The position numbers and the translations under genes are program-made. Source: Isoetes taiwanensis (taxonomy: Eukaryota; Streptophyta; Lycopodiopsida; Isoetales; Isoetaceae). From it: a stretch of 64,000 bases of DNA. This document shows positions 30,536 to 43,220 of this stretch, piece by piece (position 1 is the first letter of the stretch; the number at the start of each line of letters is the position of its first letter). The stretch spans positions 7,618,216 to 7,682,215 of the forward strand of contig JAJEKV010000005.1 of the NCBI GenBank assembly GCA_021234155.1, read 5' to 3'. Below the pieces are notes generated by a model that searched no databases, was not told the DNA's origin, and saw nothing but the letters and a program-made list of their open reading frames with translations.

Positions 30536-33011
30536 ATATGTAGCATAATAACAGGGGGTTTGCTTTGTGTTTTTATACGCTTTCCACAAAGGTTTTCCTA
30601 AGATTTCATGGCGTATTCGAATGGATGTACTAATGCGTACATCTAGAGTGCACCATTTCTTAGTCGTTTATTTAGCTTTTTTTTTCAATGGTCCAATATC
30701 CAAGGGCTCACAACAAAAGCCCTCTTTTTATTTTAGTTGCCATTTTCAGAGTTTTGCATGCAAGCATCGTGCCATCATGTTTTAGGGTTATTTTAGGGTT
30801 AGAAGAAAGAAGGCAAGAATCAAAAGCAATACAATGCTGGAGGGTTCGAAGATGCTTCAAGATTCAACATTCGGCTTCAAGAATAGGCTTCAAGATTTGA
30901 CATTCGGCTTGAAGATCTAGCATTCGACTTTGCTAGTTTATTTTTTCCTTCTCCACTTTACTATTGGCGCGCGGCCGGCAGTTAGGGTATGGTGGAGCGA
31001 AGGTAAGAATGGCGGCTGTTAGGGTATGGAATGGAATCAAGATCAGAAAGAATGACATTGTATTTTCTGCCGGATTGGATTTTGCCACTGCTCCCTTCTG
31101 GCTGCATCTTGGAATCTGCTCCTTTGCTTCCATTGTTCATGAAGAAAGATTTAATAAGTTTCTCCCTCTTGCAGATGCGGTGAAGCAGATAGAACTATGG
31201 ATATGGATATGAAAATGGATCAGGCAAATGGCAGATGGAAGAACTAGGAAAAAACGGCTTCAGAGCATCCGGTGCATTTCTCTACTCCAGTTGTGCAAGA
31301 TTTTTTCGCATGAGAGAGGAAAAGATCAGAAAATGCAGGAAGCACAAATACTGGAAGAACCCTCAGAGCTCTTAGATTCCAGGTTATGTCAGGAGACCTC
31401 GTGGCCATGATTGCAATTTTAAGAAGTAACAGCTCAGCAACTACAGACGGCTTTCTCAGTCTTGGGCATCATCTGCATTTCTCATATTATGTGGTAGAAT
31501 CTCGTGAAAAATCAACATTTGCTTCAAGAAGACTGAATTTCATCTAATGACAGGGTCTAATGATATGCTTCATATAGCGATTATTTCAACGCATGAGATA
31601 CCTCAGTTAATTCTGTTCCTCATTTCATGTTTCTATATAGCTGCGAAACATCATTGGAGATGCAGGACTTGAAGTGCTTGGCAACCATTGTAAAAAGCTT
31701 AGGAGTCTTCGGATTGAAAATTTAGAGGACCAGCATGATTTTGTATCACATTGGGGGCTGCTTTATCTGGCTCAAAACTGCAGATGTTTACAGTCCGTTG
31801 CAATTTATGCATCAGATATCACCAGTTCAGCATTATCTGCATTCCGAGAGTCATGTCCAAACTTGGTAGACTTCAGAATAGCTTTATTAGAGAGTGACAT
31901 GAGAACCACGCCTTCATTTGATGATGCGTGAAGAATTTGCTAGAGGGATGTTCAAATATGGTTCGTTTGGCTATTTATATACGCCATGGTGGCAGATATG
32001 GTGGAAAGATTAGGTGGCTTCTTTTGGGCTGTGTTGGAGAGAATAATGAGGGGTTCAGAGCTTTGTCTGGTTGTGTGAAGCTTAGGAAGCTTGAACTCAG
32101 GGATTGTCCTATTAGTGAGGCTGGAATTGCAGCCACAGTCAGATCGTTACAATCGTTGAGATATATATGGGCCCAAGGCTATGAAGCAAGAAATACAAGT
32201 GATTTTCTTGCAATGGGGCCATATTGGAACATAGAATACCCCCGAGTTCTTGTAAAAGTTGTGCTTATTCTGAAGTTCAAGTGCTCAAGTATTTATGTTC
32301 ATTTCAAAGTTTATGCCCATCCATTTAAGTTGCCTTGCAATTCTATAACACCCTATGCAAGGTAAATCTTAACTCGATTTACTTGTGGAGATGTTTGATT
32401 ATTCCCCACAACATATGTATCCAAGATGGCGTTTTTTAAATATACGACAACATATGTGCCATGGCAAAGCACATGGTTTAAGTGCTCTTCATGACTATAT
32501 TGTTTTAGGCAAGGCCTTGAAGGAGCCAAAAAAATTTTAAATCTAGCACAAACCATTACATCTAATGTTTCCAAGTGTGATATAATGTTTGTTTTTTGCC
32601 CCGAAGGGGCAAAAATTTTTTTAAAGTTATAACACAAACCATTACATTACACACCTTAAAATTAAATTCCCCCTTAAACCCCCTTTTGTTTGGGTGCATA
32701 TTCACACGGGGGTGACTCCGGCAGCGAGAGCCCCTATAATTATGTTTTGTACGTATAAAATCAACACCATATAGTATGTTACCTGAAATCTTATAGTATT
32801 TTTCAAATCTTGTTATACAGTATCATAATTTCTATACATCCATACCCCACAAACGAGGAATTTTGTGTACGGTGTAGATTAAGGAATAATGGGTGAATAT
32901 GCCTTTTAATGACTCTCGTTGCCTGAGTCACCCCCGTGTGAATATGCACCCAAACAAAAGGGGGTTTAAGGGGGAATTTAATTTTAAGGTGTGTAATGTA
33001 ATGGTTTGTGT
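30536..33011 (+). mobile_element. 2.48-kb composite insert carrying a COI1-like fragment and a MITE
   Basis: Borders come from other units, which read 'ccatggtactattatag' straight through. The left part (30536-31640) has no recognised gene; it holds a rich run of short frames and a possible exon near 31009-31212 (VRVWNGIKIRKNDIVFS). The COI1-like exons follow at 31641, and the right edge is the MITE at 32628-33015. The two ends do not match each other, so the carrier type is unknown; capture by a DNA transposon or an ectopic gene conversion are both possible. Confidence 0.6.
31641..32250 (+). pseudogene. COI1-like F-box/LRR protein, C-terminal LRR fragment
   Basis: After an intron-like acceptor 'ctatatag', the frame reads LRNIIGDAGLEVLGNHCKKL and later DITSSALSAFRESCPNLVDF, then, after a one-base frameshift at about 31931, KNLLEGCSNMVRLAIYIRHG, LLLGCVGENNEGF, CPISEAGIAATV and SLRYIWAQGYEA, ending PYWNIEYPRV. 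This order matches the last LRRs of plant COI1, the jasmonate co-receptor of an SCF ubiquitin ligase, rather than TIR1/AFB. About 10-12 residues expected between GGRYGG and KIRWLLLG are missing. The F-box and first LRRs are absent, so it is a dead fragment. Plant COI1 has an intron near the IGD segment, which fits a genomic rather than cDNA origin. Confidence 0.8.
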
Positions 33012-33015
33012 TATA
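32628..33015. mobile_element. MITE with 91-bp perfect terminal inverted repeats
   Basis: Arms 32628-32718 and 32925-33015 are exact reverse complements over 91 bases and continue imperfectly for about 15 more. The outer ends read 'tataacacaaacc' and 'ggtttgtgttata', compatible with a TA target. The middle (about 206 bases) has no ORF. A partial copy of the end with its flank ('cacaaaccattacat') lies just upstream near 32548. Confidence 0.85.
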
Positions 33016-33440
33016 GTAGAATTTGACATTTGTCTAAAAATGCATTTGCTGTTTCCTAAATCATCAGTGAGACATGATCTCAAAGAAAAATAGTTAACAC
33101 ATCTGTAATGATGGCGGCCTTGTGACATTCGAAACAAAATCAGTTTTCTAGACTGTTATACAACCTAAAGGATATGATATATACCCTAAGATCAGTGATG
33201 TAGGAGCTGAATGGACCTGAATATTACTTTTCAAAGAATGGCTTTGCGGGGAAAGCACATATGCAAAGGACAAGCGTATGGAGAATTGCTCTATGAAATC
33301 CAGCTGACAATAATTTTCAGGTACTATTGTACACTTGTGTCCACATTATCCACACGGTGAAAACAATGCTGTAAGTTATTTTGCATAATGAAAGTAGTGG
33401 AAATTCTTATATTTAGTGAAATATTTATAGGCATGGGGAA

Positions 33441-36369
33441 GGCAGGGCCTGTGCGTTACAGCAAGGTCCTGCACCCCTTGCTGTAAACTTTTGGTTTAAA
33501 TTCTTGAGATAGTCTAGGAGAAGTTAAACCTGCATAGGCCCCTCGCAACCTCGGTTGGTGGGTGGGTTTTTTTATTAAAGTAAAAATAACAAAAACATTT
33601 ATTTGTTAGAAATGTTAACATATGGAAAAGAGAAATTTCATATTGGTACTTTGAGGTTGCATTGGCCTTGTTGCATTTTTGGAAAAGGCATGTCCTCGTT
33701 ACATGCAAGTTGCCACTTGCTACTTCCTAAGCAAAAGCTTTGTTGCATACGCATGTGTGACATACTTTACCTCTTATAGTCTTATGACCACTTGGAAAAA
33801 GAAAAAGCTAAGGATGGCGACTTGCAAAGAAAAGAGAGGTAAATTGGTTCTACCATAAAAAGACATAAGTGTTAAAAGGATGGGAGCATATCCATATGAA
33901 GAAGAAATGAAGATGCATGTAAATTGTGAAAATTTGGGAGACGTTAAAGCTTTAGCTTATACAATGTGGATTTTTTATTTTTGGGTATCTTGTGACTAAT
34001 GGCTAAGATTTGAACAACTAAGATGGATTCTAGGGTTTCGAAAGATGGATTCTAGGGTTTCGAAAGATGGATTCTAGGTTTCTGATATACATAGGCTAGG
34101 GATTCGTCTAACCAGCCGTCAACTAATGGCATTAGCAAATGTGAGCACTGGCAATCTGTCAAGCAAGCTGGGAGTTAAAATACAGAGCAGGCTTTCACAT
34201 TTTTATGAAGAGGGTTTTCCTTGCACTCTATTTTGTTCAACGGCATGGTCGGTTTGATCATTCTGCCAACAAGGATTCAGAGATTTTAGAGCTATGGCCT
34301 GGAAGATTAAGAAGGCAATGAGGCTTATGCTGGCCATGAACAAATGAGTCAACTGGAGTTATCCCTGGAGTGCAATACAATCAGGTTCTATTTAGGATTA
34401 TTGATTTCATAATGCTATTTGCAGATGCTACACCTCTATAACTGGGTTTTTGTTGTAATATGCTTGAAAATGCTTTGGCCTTTGCTCTTAGTTTTGATAT
34501 TAAGAAAATAAACCTCAGATTCATTTGATAGAGTATTTGATAGAGTATTGCTTGCTGGAAAATTTTTAACATTATAGGGACTTCCAATACTTGCTGGAAA
34601 ATGGTTAACATTGCTTCCTCAGATTCATTTGATAAGAGTATTGCTTGCTGGAAAATGGTTAACATTGTAGGGACTTCCAATATTTGTTGCTTCTGAGCTT
34701 TAAGCTTAGCTAAGAGGGCTTTTAAAACTAGATCTGCAAGTCTTATTACCTTGGGATCTTTTGCTCTTGAACTAATGATGGTGTGCAGGATGATATGCTG
34801 CAACTATATAATTGGGTTTGTGATATAATGTATTGAAAAATGCTGCTTGCTCTTATTTTTTATATGAAGAAATCAACCTTAGATCCATTTGATCTAGAAT
34901 TGGTTTAATACCTTAGGGACTTCCAAGGTTTGATGTTTTTGAGCTTTAGCTTAACTAAGGGGCTCTTAGAACCAGATCTACAAAGATCTACAAGGCTAAA
35001 TTATTCCCTGAAGTTTAGGCAGCGCAAAAGGCTTTGAATTCTGCATAAATAGCCATATTTGATTATAGACTGACATGCAGCTAGATGATGCTAGTATGAC
35101 CGAGATCGATGGTTTTCTTATTAATTTTGCATGTCCATGTTGCCTTTTATGCATGGTGAAGGGGATAACCCAAGATAACCTATAGCTTACCTGTTAGTGC
35201 TGTCATAATTACCCTTCTTAGGCTAATTTTTGGCTGGTTCCTGCAGGTAACCAGGTTTCTTGCTCCATGCTTTGGTGAATTTCTCTATTTTCTCTCAAGC
35301 TTATGGTTGGAGGTATTTACAAGACTTCAAGTAAGAATGTTCTAAATGACATGATGCTTTACAACGAAAATGTATTTAGATGCCTATGTCAAATGTAAGA
35401 GATGTATGCAGAAAATAAATGATCTGCTATGCTGTAATGCTCTTTATAGTGCAACATATGGAATACAAGTTTGTGGCTTATTGTTTTTAAAAAGAATTAT
35501 TCGCACAATATTGAAAGATATGGAATATAAGATTTTGACTTATTGTCTCCAGAAAAAAGAATATAGGCATAGAATATGATTTGAAGTATTTGATATTATA
35601 ACAAATAAGCCTAGTCTTGGCCAGGAAAATATTACACAGATGTTTTCTTGGGGTACGCTAATTGCTGCAACTTGATATTCTTGCAAAGAGTATTAAGGAT
35701 GGAAGTCTGGTGACAGATTTAAAAGGTTTTTTTTCTAAATTCAGTTTTCTAGTTATACTAGAAACCAGGACTAAGGTCTTAATTTTGACAGGTAAAACTT
35801 AAACTTGATAATACTAATCCTTGTGTTAATTAAAATACAGGATGAGGAAAAGAATTCCAAAATGGATGATTATGATGTTAGTAACAAATGGATAAAAGAG
35901 CTGGTATTGGTCAAATATCATAGTGATTCCATGCTACTATTATAGTAGAATTTGACATTTGTCTAAAAATGCATTTGCTGTTTCCTAAATCATCAGTGAG
36001 ACATGATCTCAAAGAAAAATAGTTAACACATCTGTAATGATGGCGGCCTTGTGACATTCGAAACAAAATCAGTTTTCTAGACTGTTATACAACCTAAAGG
36101 ATATGATATATACCCTAAGATCAGTGATGTAGGAGCTGAATGGACCTGAATATTACTTTCTGCAGCAATGGCTTTGCAGGAAAGCACATATGCAAAGGAC
36201 AAGCGTATGGAGAATTGCTCTATGAAATCCAGCTGACAATAATTTTCAGGTACTGTTGTACACTTGTGTCCACATTATCCACACGGTGAAAACAATGCTG
36301 TAAGTTATTTTGCATAATGAAAGTAGTGGAAATTCTTATATTTAGTGAAATATTTATAGGCATGGGGAA
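33441..36369 (+). repeat. Array unit 4
   Basis: Complete unit. Pseudoknot: stem 1 'gcagggcc' (33442-33449) with 'ggtcctgc' (33465-33472), stem 2 'ttacagcaagg' (33456-33466) with 'ccttgctgtaa' (33476-33486); the two stems share two G. ORF1 stub near 35842-35945. Confidence 0.8.
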
Positions 36370-39290
36370 GGCGGGGGCACATGCGTTCTGACAGGTCCCG
36401 CACCCCTTGCTGTAAACTTTTGGTTTAAATTCTTGAGATAGTCTAGGAGAAGTTAAACCTGCATAGGCCCCTCGCAACCTCGGTTGGTGGGTGGGTTTTT
36501 TTATTAAAGTAAAAATAACAAAAACATTTATTTGTTAGAAATGTTAACATATGGAAAAGAGAAATTTCATATTGGTACTTTGAGGTTGCATTGGCCTTGT
36601 TGCATTTTTGGAAAAGGCATGTCCTCGTTACATGCAAGTTGCCACTTGCTACTTCCTAAGCAAAAGCTTTGTTGCATACGCATGTGTGACATACTTTACC
36701 TCTTATAGTCTTATGACCACTTGGAAAAAGAAAAAGCTAAGGATGGCGACTTGCAAAGAAAAGAGAGGTAAATTGGTTCTACCATAAAAAGACATAAGTG
36801 TTAAAAGGATGGGAGCATATCCATATGAAGAAGAAATGAAGATGCATGTAAATTGTGAAAATTTGGGAGACGTTAAAGCTTTAGCTTATACAATGTGGAT
36901 TTTTATTTTTGGGTATCTTGTGACTAATGGCTAAGATTTGAACAACTAAGATGGATTCTAGGGTTTCGAAAGATGGATTCTAGGGTTTCGAAAGATGGAT
37001 TCTAGGTTTCTGATATACATAGGCTAGGGATTCGTCTAACCAGCCGTCAACTAATGGCATTAGCAAATGTGAGCACTGGCAATCAGTCAAGCAAGCCGGG
37101 AGTTAAAATCTGAGCGAGCTTTCACATTTTTATGAAGAGGGTTTTCCTTGCACTCTATTTTGTTCAACGGCATGGTCGGTTTGATCATTCATAACAAGGA
37201 TTGAGAGATTTTAGAGCTATGGCACGGAAGATTAAGAAGGCAATGAGGCTTATCTTTGGCCATGAACAAATGAGTCAACCGGAGTTATCCCCGGAGTGCA
37301 ATACAATCAGGTTCTATTTAGGATTATTGATTTCATAATGCTATTTGCAGATGCTACACCTCTATAACTGGGTTTTTGTTGTAATATGCTTGAAAATGCT
37401 TTGGCCTTTGCTCTTAGTTTTGATATTAAGAAAATAAACCTCGATTCATTTGATAGAGTATTTGATAGAGTATTGCTTGCTTTGGAAAATTTTTAACATT
37501 ATAGGGACTTCCAATACTTCTGCTGGAAAATGGTTAACATTGCTTCCTCGATTCATTTGATAAGAGTATTGCTTCTTTGGAAAATGGTTAACATTGTAGG
37601 GACTTCCAATATTTGTTGCTTCGAGCTTTAAAGCTTAGCTAAGAGGGCTTTTAAAACTAGATCTGCAAGTCTTATTACCTTGGGATCTTTTGCTCTTGAA
37701 CTAATGATGGTGTGCGTGATGATATCTTTTAACTATATAATTGGGTTTGTGATATAATGTATTGAAAAATGTTGCTTGCTCTTATTTTTTATATGAAGAA
37801 ATCAACCTTAGATCCATTTGATCTAGAATTGGTTTAATACCTTAGGGACTTCCAAGGTTTGATGTTTTTGAGCTTTAGCTTAACTAAGGGGCTCTTAGAA
37901 CCAGATCTACAAAGATCTACAAGGCTAAATTATTCCCTGAAGTTTAGGCAGCGCAAAAGGCTTTGAATTCTGCATAAATAGCCATATTTGATTATAGACT
38001 GACATGCAGCTAGATGGTACTGCGTATGACCAGATCTGATGATTTTCTTATTAATTTTGCATGTTCATGTTGCCTTTTATGCATGGTGAAGGGGATAACC
38101 CAAGATAACCTATAGCTTACCTGTTAGTGCTGTCATAATTACCCTTCTTAGGCTAATTTTTGGCTGGTTCCTGCAGGTAACCAGGTTTCTTGCTCCATGC
38201 TTTGGTGAATTTCTCTATTTTCTCTCAAGCTTATGGTTGGAGGTATTTACAAGACTTCAAGTAAGAATGTTCTAAATGACATGATGCTTTACAACGAAAA
38301 TGTATTTAGATGCCTATGTCAAATGTAAGAGATGTATGCAGAAAATAAATGATCTGCTATGCTGTAATGCTCTTTATAGTGCAACATATGGAATACAAGT
38401 TTGTGGCTTATTGTTTCAGAAAAAGAAGTATTCGCACAATATTGAAAGATATGGAATATAAGATTTTGACTTATTGTCTCCAGAAAAAAGAATATAGGCA
38501 TAGAATATGATTTGAAGTATTTGATATTATAACAAATAAGCCTAGTCTTGGCGGAAAAAATTATTACTGTATGTTTTCTTGGGGTGCTAATTGCGAACTT
38601 GATATTCTTGCAAAGAGTATTAAGGATGGAAGTCCGGTGACAATTTAAAAGGTTTTTTAAATTCAGTTTTCTAGTTATACTAGAAACCGGGACTAAGGTC
38701 TTAATTTTGGACATTAAAACTTAAACTTGATAATACTAATCCTTGTGTTAATTAAAATACGGGGATGAGGAAAAGAATTCCAAAATGGATGATTATGATG
38801 TTAGTAACAAATGGATAAAAGAGCTGGTATTGGTCAAATATCATAGTGATTCCATGGTACTATTATAGTAGAATTTGACATTTGTCTAAAAATGCATTTG
38901 TTGTTTCCTGATACATCAGTGAGACATGATCTCAAAGAAAAATAGTTAACACATCTGTAATGATGGCGGCCTTGTGACATTCGAAACAAAATCAGTTTTC
39001 TAGACTGTTATACAACCTAAAGGATATGATATATACCCTAAGATCAGTGATGTAGGAGCTGAATGGACCTGAATATTACTTTCTGCAGCAATGGCTTTGC
39101 AGGAAAGCACATATGCAAAGGACAAGCGTATGGAGAATTGCTCTATGAAATCCAGCTGACAATAATTTTCAGGTACTGTTGTACACTTGTGTCCACATTA
39201 TCCACACGGTGAAAACAATGCTGTAAGTTATTTTGCATAATGAAAGTAGTGGAAATTCTTATATTTAGTGAAATATTTATAGGCATGGGG
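36370..39290 (+). repeat. Array unit 5
   Basis: Complete unit. Its 5' end reads 'gcgggggcac...ttctgacaggtcccgc', with the distal arm 'ccttgctgtaa', so stem 2 is mismatched in this unit. Many CAG/CTG words are altered in the blocks 37085-37300 and 37440-37740. ORF1 stub near 38763-38870. Confidence 0.8.
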
Positions 39291-41572
39291 AAGGCAGGGC
39301 CTGTGCGTTACAGCAAGGTCCTGCACCCCTTGCTGTAAACTTTTGGTTTAAATTCTTGAGATAGTCTAGGAGAAGTTAAACCTGCATAGGCCCTCGCAAC
39401 CTCGGTTGGTGGGTGGGTTTTTTTATTAAAGTAAAAATAACAAAAACATTTATTTGTTAGAAATGTTAACATATGGAAAAGAGAAATTTCATATTGGTAC
39501 TTTGAGGTTGCATTGGCCTTGTTGCATTTTTGGAAAAGGCATGTCCTCGTTACATGCAAGTTGCCACTTGCTACTTCCTAAGCAAAAGCTTTGTTGCATA
39601 CGCATGTGTGACATACTTTACCTCTTATAGTCTTATGACCACTTGGAAAAAGAAAAAAGCTAAGGATGGCGAGTTGCAAAGAAAAGAGAGGTAAATTGGT
39701 TCTACCATAAAAAGACATAAGTGTTAAAAGGATGGGAGCATATCCATATGAAGAAGAAATGAAGATGCATGTAAATTGTGAAAATTTGGGAGACGTTAAA
39801 GCTTTAGCTTATACAATGTGGATTTTTTATTTTTGGGTATCTTGTGACTAATGGCTAAGATTTGAACAACTAAGATGGATTCTAGGGTTTCGAAAGATGG
39901 ATTCTAGGGTTTCGAAAGATGGATTCTAGGTTTCTGATATACATAGGCTAGGGATTCGTCTAACCAGCCGTCAACTAATGGCATTAGCAAATGTGAGCAC
40001 TGGCAATCTGTCAAGCAAGCTGGGAGTTAAAATACAGAGCAGGCTTTCACATTTTTATGAAGAGGGTTTTCCTTGCACTCTATTTTGTTCAACGGGCATG
40101 GTCGGTTTGATCATTCGCCAACAAGGATTCGGAGATTTTAGAGCTATGGCACGGAAGATTAAGAAGGCAACGAGGCTTATCTTTGGCCATGAACAAATGA
40201 GTCAACCGGAGTTATCCCCGAGTGCAATACAATCGAGTTCTATTTAGGATTATTGATTTCATAATGCTATTTGCAGATGCTACACCTCTATAACTGGGTT
40301 TTTGTTGTAATATGCTTGAAAATGCTTTGGCCTTCTTAGTTTTGATATTAAGAAAATAAACCTCAGATTCATTTGATAGAGAGTATTGCTTGCTGGAAAA
40401 TTTTTAACATTATAGGGACTTCCAATACTTGCTACAAAATGGTTAACATTGCTTCCTCAGATTCATTTGATAAGAGTATTGCTTGCTGGAAAATGGTTAA
40501 CATTGTAGGGACTTCCAATATTTGTTTTATCGAGCTTTAAGCTTAGCTAAGAGGGCTTTTAAAACTAGATCTGCAAGTCTTATTACCTTGGGATCTTTTG
40601 CTCTTGAACTAATGATGGTGTGCAGGATGATATGCTGCAACTATATAATTGGGTTTGTGATATAATGTATTGAAAAATGTTGCTTGCTCTTATTTTTTAT
40701 ATGAAGAAATCAACCTTAGATCCATTTGATCTAGAATTGGTTTAATACCTTAGGGACTTCCAAGGTTTGATGTTTTTGAGCTTTAGCTTAACTAAGGGGC
40801 TCTTAGAACCAGATCTACAAAGATCTACAAGGCTAAATTATTCCACGAAGTTTAGGCAAATAAAAAGGCTTTGAATTCATAAATAGCCATATTTGATTAT
40901 AGACCCATGCGGCTAGATGGTGCTAGCGTATGACCCGGATCGATGATTTTCTTATTAATTTTGCATGTTCATGTTGCCTTTTATGCATGGTGAAGGGGAT
41001 AACCCAAGATAACCTATAGCTTACACATTAGTCTTTGTCATAATTACCCTTCTTAGGCTAATTTTTGGGTTGGTTCACTGCAGGTAACGGGTTTCTTGCT
41101 CCATGCTTTGGTGAATTTCTCTATTTTCTCTCAAGCTTATGGTTGGAGGTATTTACAAGACTTCAAGTAAGAATGTTCTAAATGACATGATGCTTTACAA
41201 CGAAAATGTATTTAGATGCCTATGGCAAATGTAAGAGATGTATGCTTGAAAAATAAATGATCCGCTATCTTTGTAATGCTCTTTATAGTGCAACATATGG
41301 AATACAAGTTTGTGGCTTATTGTTTCGAAAAAAGAAGTATTCGCACAATATTGAAAGATATGGAATATAAGATTTTGACTTATTGTCTCCAGAAAAAAGA
41401 ATATAGGCATAGAATATGATTTGAAGTATTTGATATTATAACAAATAAGCCTAGTCTTGGCCAGGAAAATATTACCTGTATGTTTTCTTGGGCTGCTAAT
41501 TGCAGACTTGATATTCTTGCAAAGAGTATTAAGGATGAAGTCTGGTGACAGATTTAAAAGGTTTTTTTTTTT
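39291..41572 (+). repeat. Array unit 6 (3'-truncated)
   Basis: Begins with the same 5' pseudoknot sequence as unit 4 and stops at 'gacagatttaaaagg' followed by a T run (41562-41576). This is the same base at which the C2 copy is cut (53962). ORF1 stub and 3' end are missing. Confidence 0.8.
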
Positions 41573-43220
41573 TTTGATCTGTCCGCTTAAATGGCCTTGA
41601 TGGCCATTTCCTTCAAATGGCGCCATTGCGCCATTTGGCAAGATCAGCCCCACACACACACACATTTCCTTCACCAGCCACACAAAAAAAGTATATATAT
41701 CGTCATTTCTTTTGCCATTTGATAGCACAAGCCTTTTTCTTTTTTGTAAACATTTACTTAAACCATTATATCTTGAAGAGTCTAAGAAAATAAGATTTGT
41801 ATATTTAAGTATTAGAGATGTAATTTACCCTAACAGCTACATGTGGAACACATAATAAGACAGAAGATGAAATCAATGCATTAAAATAAATGCATACAGT
41901 TCACATTGCATGTAGTCTAGTTGCTAGCTTGCTTCATTTGCAGAATCGACCATACAATATGCACTCCAATTGTATAAGGTACTGACCAGGGATCAAATGT
42001 TGTGAAAAAAAGAAGGGCGGCAGAGGTGGCTAGAGGAGAAAAACATTAGAAGAGAGCTCGGAAGGCGATGGAGGGGATGAGGTAGATGCAAGTATAACAG
42101 ATGAAGGAGGGGGAGGAGCAAGGGAGCAAGGGGGGATGGATGGTTGAGGAGGAGAAGAAATGCATAAAATCCAATCTTAGAGGAGGTGCTAGAGGAGGCG
42201 CTATAGGAGTCGGAAGGCGATGGAGGGATGAGGTAGATGCAAATGTAATAGCGGAGGAGGGGGCAAGGAGTGGGGAGGGAATGGTGGAGGAGGAGAAGAA
42301 AGCGGATAGAATCCGGACCCGCTTTTTTGCACTTTGAAATTTGAATTTTAAATCTCCCTCCATATTTAAATTTTCCCCCAAAATCCCTTGAGTGAATTTA
42401 AAATTCAAAATATGAATTCCCCCAATATTCCCGTTCAAAATTCAAAACCCTTCGATGTGGACTGTTGTACAATTCTTTTTGGGAAGGATGCTATTTGGCT
42501 TTTATTCTTGAGCTCCTCTCGTCGCCTCTACCGCCTCCACATTGTGTTGATCTTGGTAAATTAGATGGCAATTGATCTCGTTGAATTTGCATTTGTGCTT
42601 ACATTGAGTTTATCTTAGGCGCCTGCAGATCTTGTTGAAATTGTTGTATTTGTCGACTCGTGGATATATTGGCAACTTTGTTATGCTACTACATCTCAGG
42701 TTAGTGGTGTAGATTTTAATATTTGATTGAATGATAGAATGCTATAATTTTCAATGTGCATTGGTAGTATACAATTGAACTGATACTGATTAGATATAAT
42801 AATATAATAAAAGATCTGGCCCATCTCGATCCACGTTTTTTGAGTTACAATGTAGCTTAAATAAAGCTGAAAGTTGAGTTCAAATGGAGCTTTAAATGGT
42901 GCGGCGACCCCATTTCAAGCTGAAATTACCATCAGAATGGGCATAAGCTCCATTTAGCTTAAATGGAGCCAAAATTCAATGGAATCACTTTTTCTCCATT
43001 AAGCTAAATGGAGCATGTGCGCCATTTAACTAGTTCCCTGGATTCATTTAGCATGAAATAGGGCCGTTGCGCCATTTAAGCTCTATTAATGCAACCTTCA
43101 TCTGTATTTAGGCTATATAACTCCAAAAAAGATACCTGATCATTCCATTTAGCTTCAAATATAGCTGACACTCTATTATATGACAGAATGTAATTGGCAT
43201 TAGATCCATATTAAATGCCA
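41573..43220. repeat. Low-complexity and palindromic region right of the array
   Basis: No gene recognised. It holds an AAATGGCGCC-family foldback (41585-41650), a (CA)n run near 41651, a tandem duplication with period about 148 ('aggcgatggaggg...gatgaggtagatgcaa') at about 42061-42320 with purine-rich content, and AAATGG palindromes such as 'gctccattta'/'taaatggagc' (42947-42969). Frames of about 78-130 codons in the duplicated region are compositional. Confidence 0.5.

Larger units (their letters stand above)
22377..33440 (+). repeat. Array unit 3, split by two insertions
   Basis: Unit sequence occupies 22377-22770, 28429-30535 and 33012-33440. Removing the LINE (22771-28428) and the 2.48-kb insert (30536-33011) leaves about 2.93 kb, the usual unit length. 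The ORF1 stub is cut right after its codons for HSDSM at 30530. Confidence 0.8.
16645..41572 (+). repeat. Tandem array of about 2.93-kb RT-less element units (subfamily 3)
   Basis: Six head-to-tail units, the first lacking about 130 bases at its 5' end and the last cut at 41572. Each unit runs from a 5' pseudoknot through a leader homologous to that of C1 (same 'catggtgaagggg' and 'actgcag|gtaacc' blocks), an acceptor 'aatacag', 35 codons of ORF1, then about 430 bases of 3' sequence ending 'tataggcatggggaagg', which matches the 3' end of C1. RT and most of ORF1 are missing. The array is therefore a satellite built from an internally deleted retroelement. Two later insertions split unit 3. Short antisense frames repeated in each unit have no recognisable product. 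Confidence 0.85.

Noticed and set aside
42046-42438. 130-codon minus frame and 78-codon plus frame in the purine-rich duplication
   Set aside because: Tandem-duplicated low-complexity DNA; no recognisable protein.
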